Assembly (NCBI RefSeq): GCF_002443255.2
Contig: NW_019211458.1
Coordinates: 23,625,325-23,689,324, forward strand
DNA from: Varroa destructor
Lineage: Eukaryota; Arthropoda; Arachnida; Mesostigmata; Varroidae
Reading direction: 5' to 3'
Length of the DNA: 64,000 nucleotides
Part shown: positions 1-12,700 of the stretch, piece by piece
Layout of the letters: every line of letters starts with the position of its first letter
Numbering within the stretch: the stretch's first letter is position 1
Program-made: the position numbers and the translations under genes
Notes under the pieces: generated by a model
Told to the model about the DNA's origin: nothing
What the model saw: the letters and a program-made list of their open reading frames with translations, nothing else
Database searches by the model: none

Positions 1-3000
1 GCATGAGACCCCCCGGGTTTGTCTGCCTACTCTGAGTCGTAATGGCTCTCCCTTCTCATCCCCCTTGCGAGCCCGTGCTGTTCTATAGAGCCTGCCGAGA
101 TCAGAAGAGGGAAAACGGTAAAGACGGCCATTGAATTGTTGAACAGCGCAGCCATTGTTGAATACCCCCTTTCTTCTCTAATATCCTTATTGTGACGCAG
201 GAGGAATGAAGAGGGCAGAAAGCAATGAAAGAAGCAATGGGGGTTTGGCGGAAAGACGAGGAAACCGTGTTTGCATCCTTTTCACGGCTTTTCATTTTGT
301 CATATGCGCAATAACGATTAGGCCCCTAGTATTGCCTAACGTCAAGATTTAATCACTGCAAATGAGGAGAATGCCAAAATTGTTAAGTGGACAGATGGAA
401 AGGAGAGAGGCCTTTCATTATGTTTTTTTATAATTTAGCGGCACCCGACGCTGTAGAAAGACGTTATGGGCTTCCAGTGGCTCTTCATTACTGGGCTTTT
501 ATAACCGTGTACGTTGCTTAGTGGAGAGCTGGAGCCAGCAGATGAAAACGTTTTTCGAAGGAACTTCATGAAAAATGACAGGTCACTACGAGTGGTGGTG
601 AATTCAACGTGCTGAACGAATAGAGGATAACAAGGAATTTATGTAAAAGGATAGTCAGTCTTCTTAATGCTGTATGGGTTTGTTTCTGTGTGATGGACGG
701 TTTTAACTATCAAAAATAACTTCCTTAAGAAGTATATGGTAGATAGGGCCGAATGGAGCATTATAAACCAGAATTGACTAGACAGTATTGTTAAAAACGA
801 CAGACTCCACGCGGCAAAGTAAACAGGTATATTGATCAAAGATTCTTTCATTTTCTAATCTATGTAGGCTCAGTACTTATTTTCAACATCAGTTAACGGC
901 ATCGGGCCAAACGAGGTTATATGGGCCAAGTCCCATGTAACTTCGTTTTCCTTTCAACTTAAGCTAATTTATATACGGCGGTTGTTTACAAATGTATAAA
1001 GAAAGCGAACCTCTATGAAAACTATTATTATATGGTTACTTAATATAGAATAGTGTAACTTCGTGGAAGTTAAATATACCGTGCCGCTGAAGAAGTTATT
1101 TTCATATTGTAACCTAACTCCAGTGAATATACATAAAAATAATATTAGAAACGATCACTATGCATGTGACATTTAGCCAATTTTTTCACACTGTTATTTG
1201 AATTAAGTTTAATTGGTTTTTGGGATAGTTATTTTAATGTCCAATTTCATAACTTGATTTCGCTCGTAAATTACTAAATCGTGGTTATAATAGCTGACAT
1301 GATATAGAATGAGTCGGTTCTCTGCACCAAAATCTCTGCCAGTCGGGCTTAGTGAGTTTGCCTTGGAGGAAAGCTACTTAGAAACGCTGGATGTTGATAG
1401 CATCTTTTCTTATCAGTCTCAATCGCTGCTCTTAGATTTAAATACTATTATAAATTATATTATAATTGTTTAAGTGAAATTTAAAAGCAGAACAAAACAT
1501 GGTCTAAATGTAACGTCCTAACCCAAAATCTAAATTGAGCGATTGCTGCACTAGCCATGTTGGGTTGGGTACGTCAGGCCATCGGAGATTAAGCGACGTC
1601 CAGTTCGGTAAATAATTGGAAGAAGGCATACTATAAATACTATTCGTCAACGAATCTAAGCCAACAATAGTGGTCTGCTTTTATAGGGTAAAAGCCTAGA
1701 AAATAACGCACTTTTCTTGAGTCAAATAATTGTCATTTATTAATTTCTTCATATATACTTATATATGTATTTGGTAATATTCAGGCCTCCTACGGTCTAC
1801 CACTTGCTCACAGTTTTAATGCGGCTATGTAATGTAATTAATAAAAAAAATTATCTAGACGTTTTTTGAAGTAAAAATATTAACACTGATTTCCAGTTAT
1901 TTTGTATACTATATCTTACCATGGTTGGACACACCGTTTATCTAAAGGTAAGTTTTTATAAGTTGCCCTAATTAATTGTATTCTTGTTATTATTACTGTT
2001 TCATTTGAGATAAACTTAGACGCTCACATTGTTGAAAGCCGTGGCAGATCCTTGATCAAGAGTCAGAGAGCTTAATTCTGTGACTAATGTCCGATCTCTA
2101 CTATTTGTCAAACGTGAAACCCTTTACTCAGCCATTCTCAACGAAAACCTTTTTCAGTTTGGTACACGCCATGATAGCCGTATTATATTCTGCCCAATAT
2201 CGAATAATTTCACTGAAAGCCACCTCAAGTTTGAACCGAAAAGAGTAGTCAACCTCTTTCTCCCATTAGGACAGATTAAGTACCCCTCTCAAAAAATAAA
2301 AATAGGGCAATTAAAAGCATTTTTTTTTTCACTTATACCAGTTCCTGATAAGGTTACTATTTGATGTACAGCGTGCACCCAAGAATGGCGGGGCCTGTTA
2401 TCTAATATCGTCCGCGTTTCTCGTATAAATAACATAAAAAGCGCAACATTAACAATAGTAAGAACAAAATCAACAACATCGATTAACGGCATCAACAACC
2501 CTAGAAATGATACCAATATAGGATAATGACAATAGGTGTAAAAAGGAATACGGAAAAGCCCTATTAAGTAATCATTGAATAACCCTGTCATAATGATGAA
2601 CATAAGTTTTAGGGTGGCACCTGCCAATATGTGGGGGGGGGGAGGGGGCAAATCCAATTAAATAGTACTGTACGCCTCTTCTGTGATATTATTGATTGTC
2701 CAAGTCCTCTACAATAAGATAAATTCAGATTCAAACTTCTTTTTAACCTGATGTACCTTGATATACCTTTCCTTAAAACCCTAATCTGTAAAATTCTTTA
2801 AAACGGGTTGTTTCGCTGCTTCTATTAAATATTATTGTGGTTTTCGATTCGTGGTTTGTACATGAATTTGATACTGTTTCTTGTGTAAAAAACGTTTTAG
2901 AAAAAATATCGCCTTCGGAACTTCATTTCATACTAGGCCTAGGTACACTTCGTTTTGAGTTGTCTCATCGACATGCATAATTGGACCTAGTTTGCTTTCT

Positions 3001-3194
3001 GAAGCGTTACCTCAACATTATTTATAATTTACACAGTTTACATTACGAGGGCGCGCTTTGCCATCGTTAAGGAAAGATCAACTGTGTCGTTCCTTAAGGG
3101 TGGCGACGCTCGCTGATGATGCTATGAGGGTGGGAACGAATAAAGTCGATTTAAAATCCTTCGCAGCCTATGATGCAGCTGTGATACTAACGTG
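1..3194. other. 3' flank of the Skeletor-like gene, no gene recognised
   Basis: AT-rich sequence holding the presumed 3' UTR of the minus-strand gene next to 3195. A poly-G tract lies at 2632-2648. Short open frames on both strands (for example plus 2080-2364) have no recognisable motifs. Confidence 0.6.
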
Positions 3195-3986
3195 TTAAGC
3201 ATCATCGGCAATAAGTCTAAGAACGTAATCGAGTATGTCATACTGCGAATTAAAAGCCCTACGACTTGATATCCCTTCGGGAATTATCGCCTTCCGCGTC
3301 TCACTCACGTGGGCGACGGGTTCTACTAGTGAGTTTCCATTATCAGTTGAACGCCGAACGCGGCTTAATCGGTGAGACCAGACCATTTTCGCAAGTCGAT
3401 CTTCATCAAGGAAACCGTCAACTTTAGTTAAGGCGCCTTGTGGTACCTGAGGAAGGCCAGGAACAGGACCGGATGCTTCTCTTATCTTTGCAGAAGCGTA
3501 AGAGATGTTGAAACCGCCGAAGTGAGGTACACCGGGTTTGAAGCTTCCTTGAAATGGTAAAGGGTCTTTACGAAGGAACGGAAGAGGTCCCATTTGGCCT
3601 GGTCGCGGTGTAGTGGGGTCCGGAAGACCACGCGGTGGCAACGTCACAGGGCGAAACCCTGACTCCATGCGGATTGAGTGCACCCGTGGGCGGTGAACCA
3701 ACTTTCGGGGAAAGACTGTTCGATCCCGATCCACAATGAGATCTGTGACGTTATCTAATGGCAGCACCCGCTGGCTATGAAAATTCACATGTGGTAAGGC
3801 CTTGTCGGCTAATTTTCTCATATGGCTTGTTCGTGACGAATGCTTCTTGTGGGAAGGTTGATGCAAGTCCTGTGGAAAGGGCACACGAATTTCGCTACGC
3901 TGCGAGGCTGCCGCCCCCTGCTGAACGAGGTCAGCACAGTTGTCCACCACGTGTATCTTCCAGCCTAAGTGACGGTGAGTGTAGCA
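3195..3986 (-). CDS. Skeletor: Skeletor-like last exon: plastocyanin-like end and C-terminal tail
   Basis: The acceptor is aatttttcag. The exon opens CYTHRHLGWKIHVVDNC, the end of the plastocyanin-like domain, then runs open for about 245 residues to TAA. The tail is rich in Arg, Lys and Pro (RGLPDPTTPRPGQMGPLPF), has an R-V-R-R dibasic site at about residues 873-876, and ends YDILDYVLRLIADDA. No terminal membrane or GPI-type hydrophobic segment is present, unlike Knickkopf. I saw no AATAAA or ATTAAA in the first 1.4 kb after the stop on this strand; the nearest AATAAA that I see is at 1741-1736. Confidence 0.92.
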   Translation of the reverse strand, partial: CYTHRHLGWKIHVVDNCADLVQQGAAASQRSEIRVPFPQDLHQPSHKKHSSRTSHMRKLADKALPHVNFHSQRVLPLDNVTDLIVDRDRTVFPRKLVHRPRVHSIRMESGFRPVTLPPRGLPDPTTPRPGQMGPLPFLRKDPLPFQGSFKPGVPHFGGFNISYASAKIREASGPVPGLPQVPQGALTKVDGFLDEDRLAKMVWSHRLSRVRRSTDNGNSLVEPVAHVSETRKAIIPEGISSRRAFNSQYDILDYVLRLIADDA

Positions 3987-6900
3987 CTGAAAAATTATAA
4001 GGCCAATTGTGAACGAACAAATTACCGCGGCAATTTTCTTAATTTAATTTTTATTTTTATTCTTACTATGAGGCTTACGCCTTCCGCAGAGCTTTTCGTG
4101 GTAGTACTTTGTGTGAGGTATCATTAAATACATTATTTAATGCATGAATAACCACACGATAGCATCATAGTTCGGGCGTCATCATCTCCGCTCCCTGATT
4201 TATTGATATCGCTTGTGAAGCTATGAAACGAAGAAGCGGTTGTAATAGTATCAATTCTGATAATTCCCCGCAGCTACTGATGTTCATAGCGGCTATCTAC
4301 TTTGGTCACGTTCTTATTCAACAGGAAAGCAAATTTTACAAATCTATTACTCCGAGAAGTATCAGTATTTTGTGCGTGCAACAAATAGTACCTGGTAATA
4401 GACGAGATCTGGTGTGAATTGGTCAGGCGTCCATTGAAGATACGCGGGTCGGCCTTCCTGGCATTTGATCTCAAGGTTAGTGGCGAAATCTTCAAAGGTT
4501 GCGAAGTCGTCAGGCAGCTCCGTTCGTTTAAAGGGGTATTCGTAATTGCAAAGTCGACCCTCTGTGGTAGGGGATACAAATTTGACAGATTAGTCATAAG
4601 TGGCAGAAGGCTTCTTTCACTAGGAAAGAGGCTGGTGCCAGATTTAAGGTTATAGTGTGTAAAATAGAATAAAATATGATCCTCAATATAGAATCAATAT
4701 ACTTTTTTTGCAACTGGAAATAAATTTAATAACACTTCATGAGGATTGGCAACGATATACGTTACTTAGATAATACCGACTTAACAATGGACGTGCCTAG
4801 ATGAAGTAAGAAATAAGCTTCAAGGTCGTACATGCCCTACCGTAAAAAAATGTACGGAATAATGTACGTACTAGCCGTTGGAGTGGCGCGTCCACTCCGG
4901 TCGAAGGATACTCCAGCAAACACTTTTTCTGTCTGAAATACGCAATAAATGGGATGAATTTTTCTTACGTATACATGTATATTGGGTTTTCGGACAATAA
5001 AATTTGCAAAGTGGGGACGAAAACATATAGACAACAATAAATACTATAAATGCACGCAGCACATATTCATTTGTCGAATAGAAGGGCAATTAAATCGATG
5101 TGGTCAATGCACACGCTCACCCTACGCTCTGCTTGGGATTTGTGCTCATAGCCGCCGGTAGGATCGGAAGTTATATAAAAAGGATGGTTCTTTGACGTAT
5201 GTGTTTTATTATTTCCACCTTCAATGACGAATGTGTAGGTGACGCCACGTTGTACATATAGCTCGGGTATCATGAGACCATTAATATACCACGCGATGCC
5301 CCAGCCAACATGCCCTGTAATCGCTTGGTAACCCTTTTTACCGCCAGCCGGACCGATCTGGGCGTAGAACTTATTATCGGCAGGACACGCCACTGGGGGA
5401 ATAACCCAGGCATGCTGACGAGCAGTTGCCTGGCTAATTGCTGCGCGTAAGAGGAAAAAGAAGCGCAAAAAAATAATTTTAAATGACAGCAAATGCGGTA
5501 CATCCAATTAAAAAGTTAAATAGTAGTAAATTTAACTTTTAAGGAACAACATCCGCACTCAGCATGTGTTTTAATATTATATAAAATACCTCGCATAAAT
5601 CTGGTGAACATTAATATAGTTTCAACAAAAAAATATATATATAAATCTGTTTGTTGTTGTTAAATACATGTTGGTTTACTTGTGTATGTGTAATCTCATA
5701 GTTGTCAAATTATTGGTAACTCTGTTAGAATACTGCAAAAACATCTTTCAGTACAACCTATCTTGCGTGGTCATTGAAACTGAAGATTAGAGCGTGTAGA
5801 AACTAACGTTGTTGAGCGACTAGTCGGGGCTGGTCGTTTAGGGTCGAGATATCATCAGGTTTAGGACAGTTCCATTGTGGAGCTCGCGCGAAATCGATAA
5901 AGAGGTCACCCTTGGTTCTTAGTTTATGGTACGACACCTCACCCTTGCCGTTAATAGGACCAAGAGCCCAAACAATGGCCTGAGGGCCATCAGAGTAGAC
6001 ATGCTGGTCGTACTTTTCATCTACTGTGAACACCAAAGATGTAAAAACGACCTTCGCGTTAACAATGTAAGGACACTCCTCAATTGCATTTATGTTTTTT
6101 ATGCAAGCCAAACTGTGGCACTTACCCTAACAGTTCTGCTTAAGTTATCGAGTGAAAATATTCTTTTATCACTTATATCAATATTAAAAACAGGAGGGCC
6201 GTGAAGATCTAACCATATTATGCGACGTTCGTCTACTTAAGATAAATTTCGCATGTTAAGTTAAGGAACTCCGTTCCGTATCGTTGCATAACCCACAAGT
6301 CGTTATTCTGAGTTGCTAGTTAAGTCCAGTTAAGGGTTAAGCTTCGGGTAGGTATACTTACAAGCGACCTGTGGTCGTTTATACGTGATCATATGGTAAC
6401 CGTTGACAAAGGCCGTGTTTAGGACCGTCACACTATCACGTGCGCCTCGTTGCTTAATATCTGGACAGGCACCACGTTTGCCCACACACTGATGAAAAAG
6501 ACAAAATTTCCTCAGATATATTAAAAACACAATTATAGAGCAATTTTTTTAATATGAATTATAGATCCGAAATGCATAATAGAAATAAGGATCGGACTAC
6601 ATACAGTATTTTCTCTACAAATAATGATGATGTACTTTACAACTTCACCTAAAGTGAATGAGGTATGTCCAATAAAGAAAATTTCCCTATTGTCTTAGCG
6701 TTTTGCTTTTATGTCCACGTGCATGGACTTGAATCGAGTTTAATATTACTAATATCAAAGAACTATTTACAAGCATAAATCAAATAACGTAGACGTACCT
6801 GTTCCTTCGATCCTAGGTAGTAATCTACGGCGTGTCCCCGTCCCTGGTGATCGATCCACGTCACAACAGCATCGGATCCGACCATCCTCGTTTTTGTGTC

Positions 6901-9749
6901 ATCCATACTTAAGCCGAAAGCCATGTACTCACCCACATCTGAAATTGCCGAACACGAATGCGCACATGTGCACACATAGACTTAATGTACAAAACATCAG
7001 CCTTCTCTACTGGATTGTAGAAGTTCGTTAAGGGAAGTTGTGACCGACGAGCTACGCATGAGGTCAATTAGTACTAACTGCTTGTATATAGTACAAGCAA
7101 AGCCACTGAGGGGAATCTTCTTAATGTTGCTTAAGCTTTATATCATTAACCCTTGACATCTTTCCGGCATAAGAGTATCGCTAATAGCACAGCGTTAGGA
7201 AACAGCCAGGTAAAATCGCTTATTATTTCGAACATAAATTGTTTAATGATCTGATACTGACCAACACGTCCCACGAGCTGCATGATCACTTCGTCTCCAT
7301 CCATAATCCATCGAAGCTCGAAACCCATGGGGTCGTGCAGGATTTCGCAATTGAGTTTGTTCTGCGAAGAGTCGCTGCTTTCGTCGACGACGGACTGCGG
7401 CTGCACCACTGTACTGCGTGCGGGTGACAGAGAAGCCACTCGATCCCCCAGTGCTGACTACAACAAGTGGACAGCATAGGCGGTGTGCGAAGACGGACAC
7501 AGAATAGGACAGCGGACATTGGATGACCGAACACATTGACAAAGGTACATAGACAAAGCATATACATGGAATAAAGGGGTACAAATCAAAGATATGAAAA
7601 CGAGGCCGGAGAAGAAGAACAGAGCAGAAAAGAAGATCACGAGGCGTCCATGGCTTATGTGAGGAGATGGTAACTAGGTAGGCAGCCCATGGGTGCTACC
7701 TAGTTACGAAAAAAGTACGAGTCGGCCATACAGCGGCAGATCAATAAACTGTAATACAATGCACAAGATGTGTGGAGGGTGTACTACGCAAATTGAAAAG
7801 GCTCGTGGAACTATTAGAAGTATATTCCAGTCTAATTAACAAGCGAAACTACATGTTATAAAGAAGTGACAACAATCTCAGGGTAGTTACGTGCAATGGG
7901 ACTCACACATCGACCCATAATATGCCACCTGAGGATAGGGTTACGCGAAATTTATTTAATGATAAAACAGAAATTGTGCTTCGGTAAGTCATTGAGAGCA
8001 ATGGATCCGCCACCACAAAAAAAGTGTTTTAGCACTACATAAAAGAGAGGGCGCGCATATCACATACAAACCGCCGATAGGTCTCTGCCGCATTAACTGT
8101 GGAAACTATTTCAGACTCGAGTACTATTCCACTACTGACGACTAGGTTCACAAATATAAAGAATACACTAACTATGATATATGTTAAAAGATGCGCAATG
8201 CAACTGATGGTGTAAAAATAAAACCTATTATTAGTTTTTTTTTTTTTGTTTCTTTTAAATATCTGATGCTATGATCATCTAGGATAATGATGATATTTTT
8301 ATTTGTGAAATGTGAGTTTTACTAGGATCAGTGAGATACCCTAGGAGCCTCGGGTCACAATCATCTAATTCTTCGCATTAGCCTAATAATACCTGCAACT
8401 TTGCTTTAAGCAAATTTTCCGAAATTCATAAGATTTTTCTATAGTTGCTTTTTAGTCTTATAAGTGAGCCTGTGTTCAAGATTTACAGATTCATAGGATT
8501 AAAGGAAAATTCCTTGTTAGGAAATGGAAATTATATTCATAACTTTAATAGCTTAAACGCTCGTATTGTTTTTTTTTTTGATAATATATATATCTTACTA
8601 ACTCGAGCAAGTCTAAGGTAATTTTTTATATACGACGTTCCCATTCAAACAAGTGGGAAAAAGTAATTTTAATTGAAAAAAATATTTCACGCGTATATCT
8701 AACTATTTAATGTACGTATAAATTTAAGGCCAAAAGTAAATACATTTTCGGTGGTAAAAAATTTAGAGAAAAAGCAAGGTAGGCGTTGAGTAGTCTATAC
8801 GAACCTATTCGATTTAGGTAGAGAAATAAACCTTATTGATATAAGCAATGATCTTGTTCTTTAAAGATTAGAAACGCACCTCTATGTGAATCCCAAAAGC
8901 TCTTTGCGATGGAGGCACTTTGACGTTGTGGGGGATTTTAATTGATCCGAAATCCACGTCAGCCAATTCACAGTATATTCCAAAGCGATCAAAGTCGTAT
9001 ATCGTATAGCCATCAGGAAGGTTGATTACGACTGTCTTACCAGTATACCGAGGAAGAGGATCACGACTGCAACCAAAAACGAAAAGCCGCGTTAGTAGAG
9101 CATTGAGTAGGCCAAGGGAGCATCTCAAGGGAGTAGGAGTCCTCAACCATTAAGTACATTTGAAAGAAGTTCGGAGATTACTTTAAAGCACTCGTAAAAC
9201 GTATAGTCGTAACCCGTCAAATATTCTGCGTAGAATTAGGCTCTATTGCACTGGGCAGAAGCCCATTAGTGAAATACCAAGATAACAACGAGTTACGGTA
9301 CTGGCAACAAAACAAAAAACGCCCGCAGTGAAAAAAATTATCATGAAATATCTGAATATCTTGTCGGTCTTAACTGGAAAACGAAAGAAACGTACGTCTT
9401 GAATTTTTTTTTTTAATGCACAGGAAGTTTTTACGTAAACAAATAAACCAACGATTGCTTCTTGAGTGGCCGGGCGAGCTCGGACTTTTAAACGCTAGGT
9501 CCGTCAGTACATTGGTCTCACAATATCAATAAATTAAGTAGTTAAACTGATGAATTAGGACTCTACTTAATACTCTAGTTTTTTTTTCTTAAGTTCATTA
9601 TACATGTAGTTCAGGACACGTGAATGAGCGTGCTTAAATCAACAAGCTATCATGCTAATGTTAACACACGAATTACAGTTGCATATACATTCCATTTTTA
9701 CATACAGTTCCATATACATTCCACAATAACTCGCGAGGAAATACTACGT

Positions 9750-9780
<31 letters not shown>

Positions 9781-12700
9781 AAAATCGGAACACAAAGACA
9801 AAGCTCATTGCACTTGGCTCTTCCTTAACAGGTGACTTTTTACGCTGCACATTAAAGACGGTCGGAGAAAAAACAGCTGATTCGTTCTATACTGATGTTT
9901 GTGTTATTGTTATTTTTGGAATTTGGAATCATGTACTAAGCTGCTTGAACTAATATGAATTCAAGGCGAAACTGTATCGGTGTACGAAGTCGAAAATACT
10001 GGAAAAGATGTCTACTGGGTTATCCTCTAAGGTGTGACAAAACCGTAGATCGATATGGCAGCGCACGGAAAGCCATTCAGTACGGTTCGCGTGACGGCGC
10101 AATCTCAATGTGTTCGCGTAGTAAGCTCCGAAACAGTGGGGGTAATTCAGGTTTGAAGTCGCACATAACACACTTCATTTCATACTTGAAATGGCCATCC
10201 GTCTAAAGTAATACCTAGCGGAAATAACAGCACAATTCAGTTGGTGTACCCTGAAATATCTCACTGGCAAGTATATCGCACATCCTGCTCGTCCAAACAA
10301 TAACATAATCGCCCTATAAAACAAGCAGTTGTCGCTTAACTTCGAATTTTATACCTGTTACGTCCCGCCACCTGACAAGGTCATACAGATACTAACAATT
10401 GATTGAATGATTCTCATCAAGTTGACAGGTTGGGTCTCTTAGAATTGACAAACACTTACCTAGCCCATTTTCAAATAAGTACCCGATGTATGTAGGTGCA
10501 CATTGCAACATTCATTGTTGTGATATCAACTTTTCTGTTATCGTTCTCAATCATCGGTATTAGTAGCAAATCAACAACTATACTAGCAGCAAATGTATTG
10601 ACGCAGGTACTTATCTATATCGATTTTTCGTCAGCAGGACGAACGAGCAAATAGGAAATAAGCATAGTACATGTTTATTGCCGGATTGTACTAGTTATCC
10701 AACACAGAGTATATAATACGCCGTGGTCATATTGTCGTCAGCGTATTTCCTTGTCGGTGTCTTCGTTCTCGACATTTTTTAATTGCAGCGTCGTCGGCCC
10801 AACAAATTCAAACGTATCCTTATGCATATCAAATTAGTTAACCAGGTAGCATTTTCCTTATCCATCTTTCTGTGTTCTCGTTTTTGTCTCGTCTATCAAA
10901 TGGTTCGCGTTCATATGTAACGATGCTGTGCTGGTAAATGACTCCACTCACAGTGAGCGATAGTCGTTTGTTTACAGATCGCGGCCGTAAGTCAACACGA
11001 GCGACAATGGTCCTCCTATACGTTATGCCTCTTTTTGTCCTGCCCAATTTTATTTTCCCCCTGATGATAATAGTAATAAAAACAGCAAGAGCAGTAGCAA
11101 AGAGCCAGGCGCGACGACGACTCGCCGCTGATCATTAGCGATCAATATCAATCTACAAGCACGAATTAACGACAGCGTATACATGTGACACACGAACGTG
11201 TGCAGGAATGCCGTCTGTGATTTGGTGGTCCATTATCTTACGGGCAGTACTCTGTACCAGTCACAAACTAGTGGATGCCGTAGAATCGTAACGTGACTTC
11301 GCGGCTGAGAGAAGCATGATGCTTGCGTACGTTGATGGGGCAGACGATATTTATGGAGTCACGATTTCTGTTTTGTGTTTGTACTCTAGTTGATCTGTAT
11401 GTTTACTTTGAGGAAATGTGTTCCAGATAGCTGGATGCGAACACGTATTCGATTTAGCAGGACTCAAAGCAGACCGCAGCGGTTCCTGCAAGAGACCCAG
11501 CTTTGGACGGCGCCACGATGCACCTTGGGATTTCATTTGAGATATGCTTTTGTTCTTGTATTTGTAGTGAAAACATAAAACATTATCATATATCACTAAG
11601 CGTTCTCTTGAATAAAAATGGGGTGCTCGAAAATTGCAAACGAGGTACAAACCTTCCATTTTCATCAGCCAACCGAAGACCACCCCGATGGTTCCGCTCT
11701 CCTTTAGATACCCACCAATAGGCAGCTAAAAAGACAACGGTTGATTTTTTTCAGTATGTAATTGTGCTTTACTCTACGAAAATGTATGCTGGTCGAAGGT
11801 ATATATTTAATAAAAATGTATCATTAGGGCAGCGCTGAAATGACGCTGCTAAGCACTTTATAAAAACCTGAATATTGTCAGCGACGATCAAACAAAGATC
11901 ATCGGTTTACTGCAACTATTCAACTATACCGTACGCTAGTATTATTAGATCCAGCAGTATATATATATATATATATATATATAACATACATAGCAAGCCT
12001 ATAAAGCATATATATATAAGCATAGAAGACATAGCAAGCAAATAGGTCCGGTGATACCTCTTCCGGGCTATCATTTGGGTCGTCGTTAGGGCTACTTTTA
12101 TTGATACCACGTATGTAAGAATGAAAACTATATACTAGAAATTTAGTGATTGCTTCTCTGGAAACAAAAGAGCAACGTTTGTTTTTCATTTTTTCAAAAT
12201 TTTCGAATCATTCCTTAGCTTTAAGATTTACATTCGGCAGCCTTTAAGTATTTTTTTAGATGCCTAGTCTCTAAGATGATATAAAGTGTATGTTCGATAG
12301 GTTTAAAATACAGTACCTGGACCGAGTCCATCATACATAACTCCTGGTACTAAAAATGTCTGCGAGTCGACTATCGTGACTGGCCCTGAGGTTACTCCAT
12401 GGTCCCAAGTCGGTAGCTTCTCAACCGTAACAGGCTTTGGGATTTGCAGGTTGCGTGGTAGGTACAGGTCAGCGAAGTTAGCCTACAATCAAAAACAAAA
12501 ACAATTATGAATTGTTGGGTGTTGAGCATCCGTAAAAATGAGCCTTCATACTACTTCGAAGAGCGGACTATACGACGCATTTAATAAAAAATGACCCGGC
12601 ACTTCGCCCTAACTCAACCATATGTCCAAGTGTCCGTTGCACGAGACGAGTTACATACACCAGTCAATAGTGAAAAGCAGTAAATCCCACATGATCTTTG

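Noticed and set aside
1921..1947. ATG frame MVGHTVYLK ending at a gtaagt donor on the plus strand
   Set aside because: Only nine codons, no credible next exon before the convergent Skeletor-like gene, and common by chance.
3758..4000. Plus-strand ORF over the last Skeletor-like exon
   Set aside because: Shadow of the well-supported minus-strand exon.
9950..10206. Overlapping minus-strand frames with Cys and His suggesting a zinc finger
   Set aside because: The spacing of Cys and His does not match C2H2 or other known fingers, and the frames compete on both strands.
10442..10510. Strong minus-strand donor (CTAG|gtaagt) inside intron 4, possibly a missed DM13 exon
   Set aside because: No frame behind it is open with an acceptor in the required phase. 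The true DM13 core exon is at 11653-11725 and completes the domain without it.
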